Origin: Caldicellulosiruptor kronotskyensis 2002
GTDB lineage: Bacteria > Bacillota > Thermoanaerobacteria > Caldicellulosiruptorales > Caldicellulosiruptoraceae
Direction of reading: 5' to 3'
NCBI RefSeq assembly: GCF_000166775.1
Contig: NC_014720.1
Coordinates: 2,574,001-2,638,000 of the forward strand
DNA length: 64,000 nucleotides
Shown: piece after piece, positions 25,895 through 37,513 of the stretch
How the letters are laid out: each line of letters begins with the position of its first letter
Numbering within the stretch: the first letter of the stretch is position 1
Program-made: the position numbers and the translations under genes
Notes under the pieces: model-generated
What the model was told of the DNA's origin: nothing
The model's database searches: none
Seen by the model: the letters and a program-made list of their open reading frames with translations, nothing else

Positions 25895-27400
25895 TCAATA
25901 ACCTGGAATTTTACTATCATCAAGCCCTATATATGTATGCGTCTCGTCATTAACTTTGTTGAGCTCATAAAGCACAACTGCATTCTTACCTAACTTGATA
26001 TTAAGTGTTACATATCCCTCTCTTGCTCTCATTCTGCAAGTGCTAACATGCGGTTTTGCAATTTCCTTCAAAGTTTTTATCTGTTCTTTTGACGGATACC
26101 TTGGTCTTCCCATCTCAATCCATACACGCCATGGATTTGCATGTTCTTCGTTAATTAATTTTTGCTTTACAAAAATATCCTCAAAGTCAATAGGAATTTC
26201 CAGCTTGTATTCTCTTTCAATCTCTTGTTCTTTACTTATAACTTCATTCCATGCCACAATCGCAACTGAACCATCTGCTCTTTTTGTTACCAAGATATGG
26301 TCATCTCTATACAAAATATCTCTTCCCATTGCATTGAAAAATGTAAACATGTGGAACACAGGTTTTGGAATATTATTGAAAGCTACAAGGCCAAACCCAC
26401 CATGAAACAGAGACCTTGGTACATCTGCTTCTTCAAATACATCACTGAATGTCCAATAAGAAAACGAATCTACATAATATCCTCCTTCGCTTAATATCCT
26501 TGCAAGATATGCCGCATTAAACGGCGTGTCGTGAACAGGGCAAAGCGGATGGTATGAACTGTTGTACTCAGTAATATGTATCGGCAAATTTGGAAACGGT
26601 GAATTTTTTATCTGCTCTCGTACCATTTTAAATTCGTTTAACATGTAATCAATTGGATGTAAATCGTGATAAACAAAATGTGGCGTATAAGTAGGAGGTT
26701 TTGCTGTATACGCATGTCGTGTAACAAAATCAACAGGAACATTATTTTTGTAACAAAAATTTAAAAAATCATCTATCCAGTGGTCTGCCCCGCCACATAT
26801 TGCAGGTCCACCAACCTTTATATTCTCATTTACATCTTTTATAGCCTTTGCTGTCACTTCATATAGTTTAAAATATTCATTTTGATCAGCATCTTTCCAA
26901 AATACATTTAAATTTGGTTCGTTCCATATTTCAAACGGCCAGTTTTCAACCTCTTTTTCGCCATATCTGTCTATGAAGTGTTTAACAACTGCTTTAATTA
27001 ACTTCTCCCACTTTCCATAATCACTGGGAGGGGTAACATTACCCCTCCAGTAAAATACTGTTTGTGTTCCAGATGCAAGTTTTGACGGCATAAATCCTAT
27101 CTCAACAAAAGGCCGTATTCCAAGCTCCAAAAATGAATCATATATCCTATCAATATAAGTAAAATTGTAAAACGGCTGCTTCATATCCCCAACATTATCT
27201 TCGCGGTAGATTCCAACATCGTCATGGAGCAAACCATGAGCTCTTAAATATTTAAAATCAATATGCTTTTTTACATATTCTAATGCTTCCATATACTCCT
27301 TTTGAAGAGCAAGCCCTATACGACCGCTACCAACACAAAATTTCCAATTATCTGGAAACACGTCAAATATCTTTCCTCGTTCAATTTTTACATATGTCAT
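25895..27400 (-). CDS. xynB: GH39 beta-xylosidase
   Basis: The 501-residue enzyme closely follows the Thermoanaerobacterium XynB pattern, including the C-terminal [10 protein letters not shown] and [11 protein letters not shown] end. The acid/base is in IWNEPN and the nucleophile in HITEYN. It removes xylose from non-reducing ends with retention of configuration and has no signal peptide. The ATG follows TTGGAGG. It lies between the secreted GH10 and the intracellular GH10 with short gaps, in one run. Confidence 0.95.
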   Translation of the reverse strand: MTYVKIERGKIFDVFPDNWKFCVGSGRIGLALQKEYMEALEYVKKHIDFKYLRAHGLLHDDVGIYREDNVGDMKQPFYNFTYIDRIYDSFLELGIRPFVEIGFMPSKLASGTQTVFYWRGNVTPPSDYGKWEKLIKAVVKHFIDRYGEKEVENWPFEIWNEPNLNVFWKDADQNEYFKLYEVTAKAIKDVNENIKVGGPAICGGADHWIDDFLNFCYKNNVPVDFVTRHAYTAKPPTYTPHFVYHDLHPIDYMLNEFKMVREQIKNSPFPNLPIHITEYNSSYHPLCPVHDTPFNAAYLARILSEGGYYVDSFSYWTFSDVFEEADVPRSLFHGGFGLVAFNNIPKPVFHMFTFFNAMGRDILYRDDHILVTKRADGSVAIVAWNEVISKEQEIEREYKLEIPIDFEDIFVKQKLINEEHANPWRVWIEMGRPRYPSKEQIKTLKEIAKPHVSTCRMRAREGYVTLNIKLGKNAVVLYELNKVNDETHTYIGLDDSKIPGY

Positions 27401-27442
27401 TATCTATTCCTCCAATATCAAGTAATGTCAAACGATAAAATA

Positions 27443-29536
27443 TTATTTTTTAGCCTTTACTTTTGGAATAGCAGGTGGTGTAGGCAAATTGGCATTTTGT
27501 GGTAATATTGAATAATCTATCAATGCCCAGAAAGCAGGTTTGCCATCATAATGTTCATCAAATAAAAGCGGAAAATCTGGTTTGTTAAAAACTCCTCTCA
27601 GCCAAGAGTTGTCATCCTTAAGCCCCCAGAATGTAACGCTCTTTATGACATTTTTGTACTTCTTAAATAGGTTAAATAACTCATAGTATTTCTTTGCCTG
27701 TTTTAATAACATTTCTCTTGATGGCTCTGCGTAATAAACAGAAGAACCCCATTGATAAAAGCTCATGTCAAGCTCAGTAATTTGAATCTCAAGCCCTGGA
27801 ATTGTGCTAAATAGCTTTATCGTCTCCTCTATATCTTCAACAGAAGGATTGTCAATATTTATGTGACATTGAAGACCTATACCATGTATTGGAACACCTT
27901 TTGCTTTCAAATTTTTAATCATGTTATATATAAACATTCTCTTTTGTGGAATTTCTGTATTGTAATCATTGTAAAATAGCTTTGCTTGTGGATCTGCCTC
28001 ATGTGCCCAAATAAACGCTTTTTCTATATATTCGGGGCCACAAATATTGTACCAGTTTGACCTTCTGTATCCATCAGGTTGTGTTTCATCAATAGCTTCA
28101 TTGACAACATCCCAAGCATATATTTTGCCTTTATACCGGCTAACAACTGTGTATATATGATTTTTTAACCTTTTCAAAAGTTCATCCTTCTTTAAAAAAT
28201 TGCCATTCTCATCTTTGAAGAACCAATCAGGTGTCTGGTTGTGCCAGACAAGAGTATGTCCACGTATACCCATTTTATTTTTTGTTGCAAAATCCACAAA
28301 TGCATCCGCTATTGTAAAGTCATAGTTGTTTGGTCCTTTTAGCACGCTTTCGGGTTTCATCTCGTTGCCTGGTGTTATACTGTTAAAATGTTTTTTGATA
28401 AATTGTGTGTCTATATCACTAATAAGTTCACCATATCCAATAGCTACACCAACTTTAAAATCTTCTTTATATTTTTCTTTTAAAGACGGCAAATTATAAT
28501 TAGGTTCCTGTAACTTAAACGGATCAGATATTGTAACATCATCTACCCAAAATGCTAATGTTGGATTCCACGAAGAAATACAAAATACAAGTTCTTCTAT
28601 TTTGCCATCCTTTGGTACATAATAATTACCACTTATCTCAACCCAGCCATCACCTTCAATCTGGCTTCCAGTTATCCAGTCATATTTATATTGATCATCG
28701 TTTGCCATCTTTCTTTGAATGGTAAGACCAAAACCTTGCTTGTCAATTGATTGATGATACAACCATACGCTAAATTTGTATATCTTCCCAGCAACAAGAT
28801 ATTTTGTTACAGGAATTTGAACTCCATGCCAGAATGCCGAACGATCTGATACATAAAGACTCTTATTTCCATTATGTGATTTTGTATTATCTATTTTTAG
28901 TTGTACAGTATCACCTCTTGGCTGCCAGTTTGTCAAATTTGATTCAAATGTATCTTTAAAAACAACAGCTTGTGATTGATAAACTTCTTCTGTCATTATT
29001 TGAATATTGTCCACATTATATGCAGTTGTTTTATCAACTGTTGGATGAATTGCAATAATCAAGTCTATCGGGTTTTTTAACGTTGGTTTCCACTTAGCAA
29101 CAATTTTGTCCCATTTGTTTGGTATGACAATTTTCTCACCAAGCTGAAGGTACTTTAACCCCCTGCCGTCGTTATAAATAGCTGTTATTGAAAATTCTAT
29201 CGGCTTTTTCCCTTGATGTTTTACATAGGCTGATATTACCCATGTTTTTCCTCTTTGTAAAACATCTTTTACATCTATCCCCATGCTATCCCATACACTT
29301 TTCCTGTCTGTAACTTTTATACTCTTTTTCCCTTCTTGGGCTGTGTTTTGGTCTGTTGTTATTTTAGCTTTGCCATATGCAAAAAATGTTATCTTGTCTT
29401 TTCCTTCAAAGTTTATGTTTGTTGATGTTGTCTGTGCCGCCTTAAAAAATGATGGAAAAACTATTGATATAATAAATGATATAGAAAGTACCATAATTAA
29501 AAATAAATATAATATTTTGAATTTCCCTTTTTTCAT
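27443..29536 (-). CDS. Secreted CBM22-CBM22-GH10 xylanase
   Basis: The 697-residue protein has a signal peptide ([26 protein letters not shown]), two CBM22-like beta-sandwich modules (about 40-185 and 190-345; NIQIMTEE and VDDVTISDP end them), and a GH10 catalytic domain from about 355 with DVVNEAID (acid/base) and ITELDMS (nucleophile). CBM22 binds xylan and stabilises thermophilic xylanases. No S-layer or cohesin-type anchor is seen at the C-terminus. It is 17 bases from the GH43 gene. Confidence 0.95.
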   Translation of the reverse strand: MKKGKFKILYLFLIMVLSISFIISIVFPSFFKAAQTTSTNINFEGKDKITFFAYGKAKITTDQNTAQEGKKSIKVTDRKSVWDSMGIDVKDVLQRGKTWVISAYVKHQGKKPIEFSITAIYNDGRGLKYLQLGEKIVIPNKWDKIVAKWKPTLKNPIDLIIAIHPTVDKTTAYNVDNIQIMTEEVYQSQAVVFKDTFESNLTNWQPRGDTVQLKIDNTKSHNGNKSLYVSDRSAFWHGVQIPVTKYLVAGKIYKFSVWLYHQSIDKQGFGLTIQRKMANDDQYKYDWITGSQIEGDGWVEISGNYYVPKDGKIEELVFCISSWNPTLAFWVDDVTISDPFKLQEPNYNLPSLKEKYKEDFKVGVAIGYGELISDIDTQFIKKHFNSITPGNEMKPESVLKGPNNYDFTIADAFVDFATKNKMGIRGHTLVWHNQTPDWFFKDENGNFLKKDELLKRLKNHIYTVVSRYKGKIYAWDVVNEAIDETQPDGYRRSNWYNICGPEYIEKAFIWAHEADPQAKLFYNDYNTEIPQKRMFIYNMIKNLKAKGVPIHGIGLQCHINIDNPSVEDIEETIKLFSTIPGLEIQITELDMSFYQWGSSVYYAEPSREMLLKQAKKYYELFNLFKKYKNVIKSVTFWGLKDDNSWLRGVFNKPDFPLLFDEHYDGKPAFWALIDYSILPQNANLPTPPAIPKVKAKK

Positions 29537-29552
29537 CTCCCAGTTACTCCTT

Positions 29553-32500
29553 TCACTTCATAAATCTCCAATAATCCATATCAAACAATTTATTTTGCTT
29601 TTTACCTCTGAAAACAAAATACAAATCATGCACTCCTGTTACTTTTTCAACCTTTGTTTCTACCTTTGTCCACTTGGATGAAAATTCTTGCTGATGTTTG
29701 ACTTCCACAACTGCGATGGTTCTCCCATCTAAAGAATCAAGCTTTATCTCTATTAAGCTTTCACCATTTGCATTATTCACAATCGCTTCAAACTTTTTTG
29801 CTCCAGCATTCCCAAAATCTACTTTTGAAAGGGCTATCCAATCACCATCATCAATATCAGTAAGACACATGTTGTTACTTGCATCTGCTTTCTTTGTGGA
29901 CACACCTGCACACCATGCAAATGTCTCAGCTTCAACCAGCCTGTACGGATCAAACAGCTTTACTTGATTGACACCCTTATAATCTGCAATAACCTCTCTG
30001 ATTTTATCACCCTCAATAACAACCTCGTTTATGTGCGGTGACCTATATCCTTTAGCTGCACCCATATCTTTTGCAAGAGTTTGTGCATGATATGTAATAT
30101 ACCATTTACCTTTAAACATAAAAATCTGGTGATGATTATTGCCACCGACTCCAAAGAAATATCCTGGATTATTGAGTATTACACCTTTATATTGCCATGG
30201 CCCCATAGGATTTTTACTAATCATATAAGCTATTACACCAGTGGGAGGACTTCCCTGTGGTCTTGGTCCACCATAAAAGTTTGTGCAGTAGGAATAATAG
30301 TAAATTCCATTTATCTTGTTAATACCAGAATCTTCAAACATAAATGGTGCTGGAATTGTCTTTGCACTTCCTACAACACTTATCATATCATTTCCAAGCT
30401 GCATAACTCGAGCAGTGTTTGGCATTTCGGCCTGTCCTTGCGGAACTCCACCACCAAAGTAAATGTATGCCTTCCCATCATCGTCTACCAAAACTGCAGG
30501 GTCGAATAGCCAAACAACACCTTCAACTCCTGGTGTAAATCTTGAAATTAGTGGTCTTCCAAGAGGATCCTCCCATGGACCTATTGGACTGTCGCTTGTC
30601 AATACACCTATACCGCTTGCGTTGTTTGCAAAGTACAAGAAGAATTTATCTTTGCCATTTATCTTTTTATATGCTATACTTGGTGCCCATGACTGTGTTG
30701 CCCATTTAGCAACTCCATTTGGTCCTGCAACTTCAATTTCTCCATGGTCTGTCCAATTGACAAGGTCTTCAGAAGAAATAACAGTAATTTTATTTATCTT
30801 ACTATAGGTATTGTCCACAATATTTCCGTCTGCGTCATACTCTAAAATGTCGTTTGTAAGATAAACATATACCCTATCATTATAAACAAGAACAGCGGGG
30901 TCAGCACCAAACTTGTGTGAAATTAGAGGATTTGCATTAGGTGGAATTTTACCTATTGGTACCTTAGGTGCAGTGTATTCTATCTTTGTCACTGCAGCGT
31001 CACTCCCGTAACTAATTTTTTCTTTCTCTGTTTGTAAAACAAATGATTTAATTGATATTTCACCTTTATTTGACTCTGATGGTTTTATTTTTCGTTTTAA
31101 TTGAATACTTACTATTTTCTGCCATTTATTATCTTTGTCTATAAGCTCTTTTTTTATATTAGAAATTGAAATTGTTGTATGATTTGCTTCTCTTTTTACT
31201 ACTTTTACAATTGCATTTTCAAGCAGTTTATTTTCTTTTTTTATGCCGGCAACATCAATCCATTCAGGATGGTTCAACAAAAGTTCAACTTGTTTTATTT
31301 TTTTATTCTTAGGCAGAGAATTTACATAAATAGATACTTGATATTTTTTTTCAGAAGAATTATCAAGAAAAATTTCAGTTTGATCCAAATATACCTTCAA
31401 ATAATTTTCGGTTTTTGTGCCTGTTAATTTATTCTCAAACTTAAAGAAATCTATATCAACATATCCGCCTGGCTTTTTTGTCGCAAAGTTGAATATTGCA
31501 AATCTGTATCCCATAAAATGCTGGGGCAAAGTATACTTCATTTCAAGTTCAGAACCAAGTTTTGTCCAACTAATTCCATCATAGCTGTAGTAAAAATATG
31601 CTCTGTCAACTTCAAAATCAAAATCAATCTTCAAATATACCATCATTTGTAAAAGATTTTCTTTTGCAATTTCCTTACCTTTGTCAACCATTATTATGTA
31701 GTATTTGTTCTTTTGCTTTGAAACACCGATAAACCCATACTCTTTTTGAAATGCAGCAAGCCCAGCAACATCCCCATCATTCATATTACTTACATCCATA
31801 AGTATCCATCCTGAACATTTTGGCCCTATGGTTCGCTGAGTCAGCGTATTTCTTGCCTGTTGTATATCATTTACAACATCACAAGTCCTCAATCTAAGAA
31901 AGCCTTTTCTTTCAACCAAAGACCATTTAGTATTATCTGGATTATGATTCCACTGCCACGTCAAGCCTAATACCGAACCATTAGGTGCTGCTTGTTCTGG
32001 TTCTTTATTTGTAAAAAGCACTTCTTTTACAGAGAAAAAGTCCACATAAAAGTCAGTTACTTTCTCTTGTTTATTTCCAATAAATAAAACTTTTACTATC
32101 AATGATATTGTATCAAAATTCTGGTCAATTTCAAATATACCAGATATTGTTGTCCATTCATTTTTTTGCACTAATCCCCTTACAAGCTCTTTGTAAATCT
32201 CATTATTTCCATTTGACAGTCTTGCACATAAGACAAATTCTACAGTTTCAGCACCTTTTGTGTATTTAACTCTAAAAGTAGATTTATATTTTTTCCCTTT
32301 CATAATTTTACCAGTAAAGTTTTGTTGCATTCCTGTACCTTGGTCTGAAATAGAATAGACATGAAGAATATTTCTGTTTTTTTCTTTCACAACTTCCACC
32401 TTTGAATCATCTTTGCCTTTCCAGCCAACTTTTCCCCTTTTAAAATCGCTGTTTACTGCAAGCTCTTCTTGTGCAGTAATTTCCAAATTTCTCTCAACTT

Positions 32501-33569
32501 CAAATCTTCTGAAATTTGTTTCTATTTTTTCTTGGTAAAACTCATCGCTTTTCACAATTTCAGTTTCAAAACTGCACCTGCCCGGCTTTACAAATCTTAT
32601 CGGAACTTTACCATTCTCATCTCCAAAGACTGGCCATCCATTTTCCCACCTGACAGGCACAAGAACTGGAACACGCCCAACTGCGTCATGGTCTTGAAAA
32701 AGCATTGAAAACCATTTTCCATCCGGTGTATCGATAAGTCCTCCCTGTGCAACACCGTTATTCTTGTATCCCATGGTATCACTGAGTACAACTTTCCCTT
32801 CATATGGCCCATCAATTCTATCTGATCTGTATATACATTCTTCTCTTATTTTTCCTTTTTCCCACCGAATTGTTGTTATGTAGTACCTACCGTTTATTTT
32901 GTAAGCATGTGAACCTTCCTCAAGTCCTTCAATTTTAGATTTAATAATTACCTTGTTCAGTCCCAGTGGATTAAAAGCTTTTAAATCTGGAGTTAATTCT
33001 CTAATTCTTATTTCTTTATTACCGTATATAATGTAGACTTTCCCATCATCATCAAATAAAAGTGTTGGATCATGGAGATATTCGTGAAATTCCACCCTCT
33101 CCCATGCTCCCGTGATTTTCGCTGAGCTAAACAAGTAAGTCTTGCCAGAATCTAATGAAGCAAATATTACATAAAATTTACCATTATGGTATCTTATACA
33201 TGGTGCCCATTGCCCTTTTCCGTAAACGTTTTGACCATTTTTTAAATTATGTGCATCATTTTCTTCTAACCTGTCATAAACATAGCCAATTATCCTCCAG
33301 TTCACAAGATCTGTTGAATGCATAATTGGAACACCTGGTGTCATATGCATTGTGGTGCTGACCATGTAATAGTCTTTTCCAACTCTAACAATGTCAGGAT
33401 CAGGAATATCAGCAAGAATTATCGGATTTGTTGCAGCTGTTCCCCCTCTCAATGCTTCTCCTCCTATGGCAGAAATAAAGCTTGCATTATAACTAAAAAA
33501 AACCCATAGTATCATACTCAAAATGATTGTTTCTATAATTAAATTTTTAAACATCCTCAAAATCTTCAT
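29553..33569 (-). CDS. xynF: Secreted multidomain GH43-CBM-GH43-CBM6 hemicellulase
   Basis: About 1338 residues. After a signal/anchor segment come: a GH43 propeller ([22 protein letters not shown] with the base Asp, [24 protein letters not shown] with the acid Glu); a CBM22/4-like sandwich; a GH43-associated C-terminal beta-sandwich (SWTKLGSE); a cohesin/Ig-like region; a second GH43 ([47 protein letters not shown]); and a CBM6 ([10 protein letters not shown] to DMDYWRFMK). It should remove arabinose/xylose side groups and cut xylan. The layout resembles XynF of C. saccharolyticum. I start it at the ATG at 33569; longer frames translate an upstream RNA hairpin. Confidence 0.92.
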   Translation of the reverse strand: MKILRMFKNLIIETIILSMILWVFFSYNASFISAIGGEALRGGTAATNPIILADIPDPDIVRVGKDYYMVSTTMHMTPGVPIMHSTDLVNWRIIGYVYDRLEENDAHNLKNGQNVYGKGQWAPCIRYHNGKFYVIFASLDSGKTYLFSSAKITGAWERVEFHEYLHDPTLLFDDDGKVYIIYGNKEIRIRELTPDLKAFNPLGLNKVIIKSKIEGLEEGSHAYKINGRYYITTIRWEKGKIREECIYRSDRIDGPYEGKVVLSDTMGYKNNGVAQGGLIDTPDGKWFSMLFQDHDAVGRVPVLVPVRWENGWPVFGDENGKVPIRFVKPGRCSFETEIVKSDEFYQEKIETNFRRFEVERNLEITAQEELAVNSDFKRGKVGWKGKDDSKVEVVKEKNRNILHVYSISDQGTGMQQNFTGKIMKGKKYKSTFRVKYTKGAETVEFVLCARLSNGNNEIYKELVRGLVQKNEWTTISGIFEIDQNFDTISLIVKVLFIGNKQEKVTDFYVDFFSVKEVLFTNKEPEQAAPNGSVLGLTWQWNHNPDNTKWSLVERKGFLRLRTCDVVNDIQQARNTLTQRTIGPKCSGWILMDVSNMNDGDVAGLAAFQKEYGFIGVSKQKNKYYIIMVDKGKEIAKENLLQMMVYLKIDFDFEVDRAYFYYSYDGISWTKLGSELEMKYTLPQHFMGYRFAIFNFATKKPGGYVDIDFFKFENKLTGTKTENYLKVYLDQTEIFLDNSSEKKYQVSIYVNSLPKNKKIKQVELLLNHPEWIDVAGIKKENKLLENAIVKVVKREANHTTISISNIKKELIDKDNKWQKIVSIQLKRKIKPSESNKGEISIKSFVLQTEKEKISYGSDAAVTKIEYTAPKVPIGKIPPNANPLISHKFGADPAVLVYNDRVYVYLTNDILEYDADGNIVDNTYSKINKITVISSEDLVNWTDHGEIEVAGPNGVAKWATQSWAPSIAYKKINGKDKFFLYFANNASGIGVLTSDSPIGPWEDPLGRPLISRFTPGVEGVVWLFDPAVLVDDDGKAYIYFGGGVPQGQAEMPNTARVMQLGNDMISVVGSAKTIPAPFMFEDSGINKINGIYYYSYCTNFYGGPRPQGSPPTGVIAYMISKNPMGPWQYKGVILNNPGYFFGVGGNNHHQIFMFKGKWYITYHAQTLAKDMGAAKGYRSPHINEVVIEGDKIREVIADYKGVNQVKLFDPYRLVEAETFAWCAGVSTKKADASNNMCLTDIDDGDWIALSKVDFGNAGAKKFEAIVNNANGESLIEIKLDSLDGRTIAVVEVKHQQEFSSKWTKVETKVEKVTGVHDLYFVFRGKKQNKLFDMDYWRFMK

Positions 33570-33613
33570 ATGATTCACTACCTTCATTACTTTATATACA
33601 CCAGAAATATTAG

Positions 33614-33658
33614 TTATTACAGGGCATACTCTTATTTTATGAGTATGCCCTGTAATAA
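33614..33658 (-). other. Perfect 18-bp stem-loop between binding-protein and GH43 genes
   Basis: TTATTACAGGGCATACTC pairs perfectly with its complement 9 bases on. On the coding strand no T-tract follows directly, so it looks more like a 3'-end stabiliser or partial terminator for the binding-protein message than a full terminator. It lies 17 bases past the binding-protein stop. Confidence 0.85.
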
Positions 33659-33674
33659 GTTTCACATTTTATAA

Positions 33675-35462
33675 TTATTCAAGTTCTACAACCTTAATAT
33701 TATCAATTACAAAGTCTACTCCTTCTTGAACGCCAATTCTCAAGCACATCTTGTCAGAGTTATCTGGAATATTTGTAATATTACCTTCTACATGGTAGAC
33801 AGTCTGACCTTTATCAATTGTCTTTGTAATGCTGCCATAAGATGTTGCATTTGGTTTTGTATCATTGAGGATTGAACATACAACTGTCGTCTTGCCAGCT
33901 TTTGGTGCTTTCAAGACTTTGACATCAAAGCTTACAGTATAGTCATGCCACCCGTATATCTTAACCTTTTCTGGTGCTGTTACTACATAAATCTCGCCAC
34001 CGTCTTTTCCTTGGTCCCAAGTTACCTTCAAGGATTTTCCTTTTATAGCTTCTTTACCTGAAGCAATTGAAAGTTTAACTGTCTTCTTTGATGTATCTAA
34101 AACTTTGAATGTATCTAATTTTCCATCCTCAAAGTTAATTGTAAATGGCTTGAATGGTTTGTAAACTGCATTAATAGCACCAGCTGAAGCTTCTTTGACG
34201 TTCTTTTCAACTTGAGGTCTCAAACTTGACAATGCAGCTGCAACAGAGTCAGAACTGTCAACTCTTCCGAATATATCCCAGTGTGGCATACCAAGCATTG
34301 ACTCTCCTAAGCCTGGATAGAAAGATTTTTCTGCAAGCTTATTAACAAAATCTACTAAGTATTTTGGTCTATTTTTTGCATTGACATCATCATGATTCTT
34401 TTGGACGCTTTCTAATAACAGGTTAATAAACTTTCCAGCACCAACTGGATTCTTTGAACCCTTCATAATGCCATACCCGTCTGCATCGAATGGATAAAGC
34501 CCTGACTTGTTGTCTGGTCCAAGTGGCAATGGAGCAGCTTCAAGCTCATCTTCAACCTCTCTCTTGTCCTGATCAAATTTATATTGTGGTGCAACAAGCA
34601 TTACAGTCTGTCTCTTCTTCAAACCAGAAACTGTTATATCCCAGTCTCTAGCAAGCCAGCCTTCTTTTGCACCCTTTTTGTAGAAGTTCAATGCTCTCTG
34701 AAGCGCTGGATTATCAAAGTTTACCTTGCCTTTACCAGATGAATCAACCTTAACAAACTGTGTGCCGTTTGCGTATACAATAGCTGTTGCTGCCCAGAAG
34801 TTTACACCATACCTATCAATCTTTCCATCTTTATTTGTATCAGCTGTCAGCTTCTTAGCAAGTGCGGCAAATGTATCCCAGTTCCATCTTCCCTTCTTAT
34901 AAAGAGCAAGTGGCATTTCTTCTTCATCAATACCTTCTTCTAACATTAAGTCTTTGTTATATATAACCAGCCATGGAACATTCGAACCTTTCTGGCTTGC
35001 TAAATAGTAGTGACCATTGTACTTGAATGCATAGTCCATTGCTCTTTTGTTTATATATGGAGCTTTCAAATCAACATACTTATCAAGTGGTTGTACAAGC
35101 CCTCTGTTGTAAAATGCCGGAAATGTCCCGGTTCCTCCAAAAATAACATCAATTGGATCACCTGCAGCCATCCTTGCAATTATCTTTGTTTGCCAGTTGT
35201 TCCAGTCAGAATATACTATGTTTACTTTTCCACCATATTTTTTCTGATAGTCTTCAATTGCCTTTGCAACTGCTTTGTTGAAAATGTCAGTACTTTTTAA
35301 ACTCTCTTTAGAAAAACCAGGTCTTAAGAATGAAATGTCACCAAGTTTTGATGACGCTTGAACTCTTTGTGGAGACTTGCCCACAATCAAAGCAACTGAA
35401 GCAAGCATACAAATAGCTACTAAAACCGAAATAATTCTTTTAACAATCTTTGGTCTTACCAT
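33675..35462 (-). CDS. CUT1 sugar-binding protein fused to a C-terminal CBM-like domain
   Basis: The ~595-residue protein has a signal peptide (about 1-38, no clear lipobox), a type 1 extracellular solute-binding domain (about 40-430; AGDPIDVIFGGTGTFPAFYNRGLVQPLDKYVD) and a C-terminal ~150-residue beta-sandwich beginning FEDGKLDTFKVLD and ending VDFVIDNIKVVELE, which resembles CBM4/9/22 jelly rolls. It should capture xylooligosaccharides for the permeases encoded just upstream. The start is the ATG at 35462 behind AGGAGG. Stem-loops flank the gene on both sides. Confidence 0.88.
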   Translation of the reverse strand: MVRPKIVKRIISVLVAICMLASVALIVGKSPQRVQASSKLGDISFLRPGFSKESLKSTDIFNKAVAKAIEDYQKKYGGKVNIVYSDWNNWQTKIIARMAAGDPIDVIFGGTGTFPAFYNRGLVQPLDKYVDLKAPYINKRAMDYAFKYNGHYYLASQKGSNVPWLVIYNKDLMLEEGIDEEEMPLALYKKGRWNWDTFAALAKKLTADTNKDGKIDRYGVNFWAATAIVYANGTQFVKVDSSGKGKVNFDNPALQRALNFYKKGAKEGWLARDWDITVSGLKKRQTVMLVAPQYKFDQDKREVEDELEAAPLPLGPDNKSGLYPFDADGYGIMKGSKNPVGAGKFINLLLESVQKNHDDVNAKNRPKYLVDFVNKLAEKSFYPGLGESMLGMPHWDIFGRVDSSDSVAAALSSLRPQVEKNVKEASAGAINAVYKPFKPFTINFEDGKLDTFKVLDTSKKTVKLSIASGKEAIKGKSLKVTWDQGKDGGEIYVVTAPEKVKIYGWHDYTVSFDVKVLKAPKAGKTTVVCSILNDTKPNATSYGSITKTIDKGQTVYHVEGNITNIPDNSDKMCLRIGVQEGVDFVIDNIKVVELE

Positions 35463-35494
35463 AATCTCAAACCTCCTCATTCATGTTTTTTATT

Positions 35495-35526
35495 TTTAAT
35501 CCCCTACTGTTTTTATGGGGATTAAA
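35495..35526 (-). other. Stem-loop upstream of the binding-protein gene
   Basis: A 10-bp inverted repeat (TTTAATCCCC / GGGGATTAAA, 12-base loop) lies 10 bases past the upstream permease stop. Coding-strand sequence after it is A-rich, not T-rich, so it is not a normal terminator in the direction of the operon. It could be a processing or 5'-stabilising site. Confidence 0.75.
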
Positions 35527-35536
35527 GCCCAATTTT

Positions 35537-36556
35537 TTAACCAACTATACCTGTACGTTCAATACTTTCAGTAAAATATCTCTGTCCAATGATATACACA
35601 ATAATCAGTGGTAAAATTACCATCAAACACCCTGCTTCAAGTACATTAGAACCAATCAGGTAAATATCATCTGATGAAAAACCATATGCATCCTGAATCA
35701 TGCTCATCCTGTTGTTGAGTGCGGTTAACATTACTGATACAGGCAGATTCTCATTACAGAACATAGCCGAAACATAATAGTCGTTCCAGTGCCATACTAT
35801 TGTAAAGAGCAAAATTGTTATTATTGCTCCTGTCGCGTTAGGAACCATTATTCTCAAAAATGTTGAAAATGGTCCGCATCCGTCAATCTTTGCTGCTTCT
35901 TCCAATTCAACTGGCATATTTCTAAAGAATTGCCTGAAAACAAAGATGTACAAACTTGACCTTATTCCCATCCCGAAAAAATTCAGTATATAAAATGGCC
36001 AAGGTGTATCAAGTAAATTTATTGTCATTGGTTTGCCAGTAAAAATTCCTATAAGTTTGCCAATGTAAAGAAAATCAAAATATCTAAATTTCATATAAAG
36101 TGGGACTATTATTGTTTGCATTGGAACAATAATTGTAAAAAGCAATATCCCGAATAATAACTCTCTTTCTGCAAATCTAAACCTAGCAAAACCATACCCG
36201 ACCATCATGCATATGAATGTCTGAATAATAACCGATGGAATTAGGATAATTAACGTATTTTTTATTGCCAATGGGTATGATAAAAGCATATTGGCATATT
36301 CAAAATTTTTAAAAGTTATATGCTTCGGTATCCAAATAACGCTTGGGTCAAACAAATCCTCTTTTGCCCTTAGTGCATTACTTATTAGAAATAGTATTGG
36401 ATACAATAGTATATAGCTCATGCATATTATGAATGTGTACAGAAATAGCTTCTTTAAAACTATAAATAGATTTTTTTTGAATACTAGCTTTGAAACATCT
36501 GTAATTCTAAACTTTTCAAAGGTATAGTTGATCTTAATTGCTCTTGCAACTTTCAT
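35537..36556 (-). CDS. Carbohydrate ABC transporter permease (CUT1, MalG-like), system 1
   Basis: A 339-residue membrane protein with six predicted helices and the inner-membrane ABC transporter loop EEAAKIDGCGPFSTFLRIMVPN, the EAA motif that contacts the ATPase. The long N-terminal cytoplasmic stretch (about 40 residues) precedes the first helix. It pairs with the next permease upstream and the binding protein downstream. No ATPase gene is nearby, so a shared MsmX/UgpC-type ATPase elsewhere is likely. Confidence 0.93.
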   Translation of the reverse strand: MKVARAIKINYTFEKFRITDVSKLVFKKNLFIVLKKLFLYTFIICMSYILLYPILFLISNALRAKEDLFDPSVIWIPKHITFKNFEYANMLLSYPLAIKNTLIILIPSVIIQTFICMMVGYGFARFRFAERELLFGILLFTIIVPMQTIIVPLYMKFRYFDFLYIGKLIGIFTGKPMTINLLDTPWPFYILNFFGMGIRSSLYIFVFRQFFRNMPVELEEAAKIDGCGPFSTFLRIMVPNATGAIITILLFTIVWHWNDYYVSAMFCNENLPVSVMLTALNNRMSMIQDAYGFSSDDIYLIGSNVLEAGCLMVILPLIIVYIIGQRYFTESIERTGIVG

Positions 36557-36585
36557 TTAATCTCGCCTCTCTTTTTAAATCAAAT

Positions 36586-37506
36586 TTAAGTTAAGTAAAC
36601 AACCCTTTTACCAATTATTCTGTTTACAATTAAAATTATTATCATAACCACTAAGAAATAGGTTATCGCTAAAGTTGTACTATATTCAAACTTCCCGTTA
36701 TTAGCCTGATTTACAACCATTCTCATTACTTGGTTGCCATAGTCAGTAAAATAATCAATTATTGAATATATGACTGCAACAAGTATTGTGGGCGAAATCA
36801 TTGGAAAAGTTATCTTCCAGAACTTCTCCCATTCTGTCGCACCTTCAATTATTGCAACTTCATAAAAACTTTTTGGAATGTTGTGTAGCGCTGCAAGTAT
36901 CAAAAGTATCTGAACCCCAGACCTCCATGTCAGGTCAAATATCTTATTTACTATGTCGACAATATACATACTGAACCATCTTGGTACACCTGCGTTTATC
37001 ATAACCGCTCTCAAATTCTCAGCCTTAAAAATTGTTGTAGATGAAGCAACCATACTTGATGTGTTGCTTCCAAGGACATTTTCTTTCAATACCGTTATAA
37101 CAACCCCTGATGCTATAATTACCGGAAAGAAAAATATAGTTCTGGCAAAGGTTCTTCCCTTGAAATCATCTTTTAACAAATATGCAACAAAAACACTGAA
37201 AATTATTACTATAGGAACTTCATACAGCATATTTGTTATAGACGATGTCAAATTTTTTAAATAATCGGGATCCTTTGTAAACGCATATATATAATTTTCC
37301 CATCCAATAAATTCAAACTCCAAACCACTGTCGCCTAATCTTATTTTGTGAAATGTGTAATATATGGAATTTATAAAAGGAATTATAAAGAATATAACAA
37401 GTCCAATTAGCCATGGCAGGATAAATAATCTGCCGTATAACGCTTCTTTTTGCCTAAGAGTAAGTTTTCTTTTTGGAAATATTTTAAATAAATTAGTTCT
37501 TTGCAT
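36586..37506 (-). CDS. Carbohydrate ABC transporter permease (CUT1, MalF-like), system 1
   Basis: A 306-residue membrane permease beginning with a cytoplasmic basic tail and LFILPWLIGLVIFFIIPF, with the EAA-like loop EVAIIEGATEWEKFWKITFPM. It forms the heterodimeric channel with the permease at 35537-36556. The ATG follows AAGAGGTG and the gene is 29 bases from its partner. Confidence 0.92.
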   Translation of the reverse strand: MQRTNLFKIFPKRKLTLRQKEALYGRLFILPWLIGLVIFFIIPFINSIYYTFHKIRLGDSGLEFEFIGWENYIYAFTKDPDYLKNLTSSITNMLYEVPIVIIFSVFVAYLLKDDFKGRTFARTIFFFPVIIASGVVITVLKENVLGSNTSSMVASSTTIFKAENLRAVMINAGVPRWFSMYIVDIVNKIFDLTWRSGVQILLILAALHNIPKSFYEVAIIEGATEWEKFWKITFPMISPTILVAVIYSIIDYFTDYGNQVMRMVVNQANNGKFEYSTTLAITYFLVVMIIILIVNRIIGKRVVYLT

Positions 37507-37513
37507 TAAATAT

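Noticed and set aside
33570-33665. Upstream extension of the GH43 protein by 32 residues
   Set aside because: The extra codons translate the right part of the 18-bp stem-loop and the intergenic spacer; the ATG at 33569 follows GAAGGTAG and precedes the hydrophobic signal segment.
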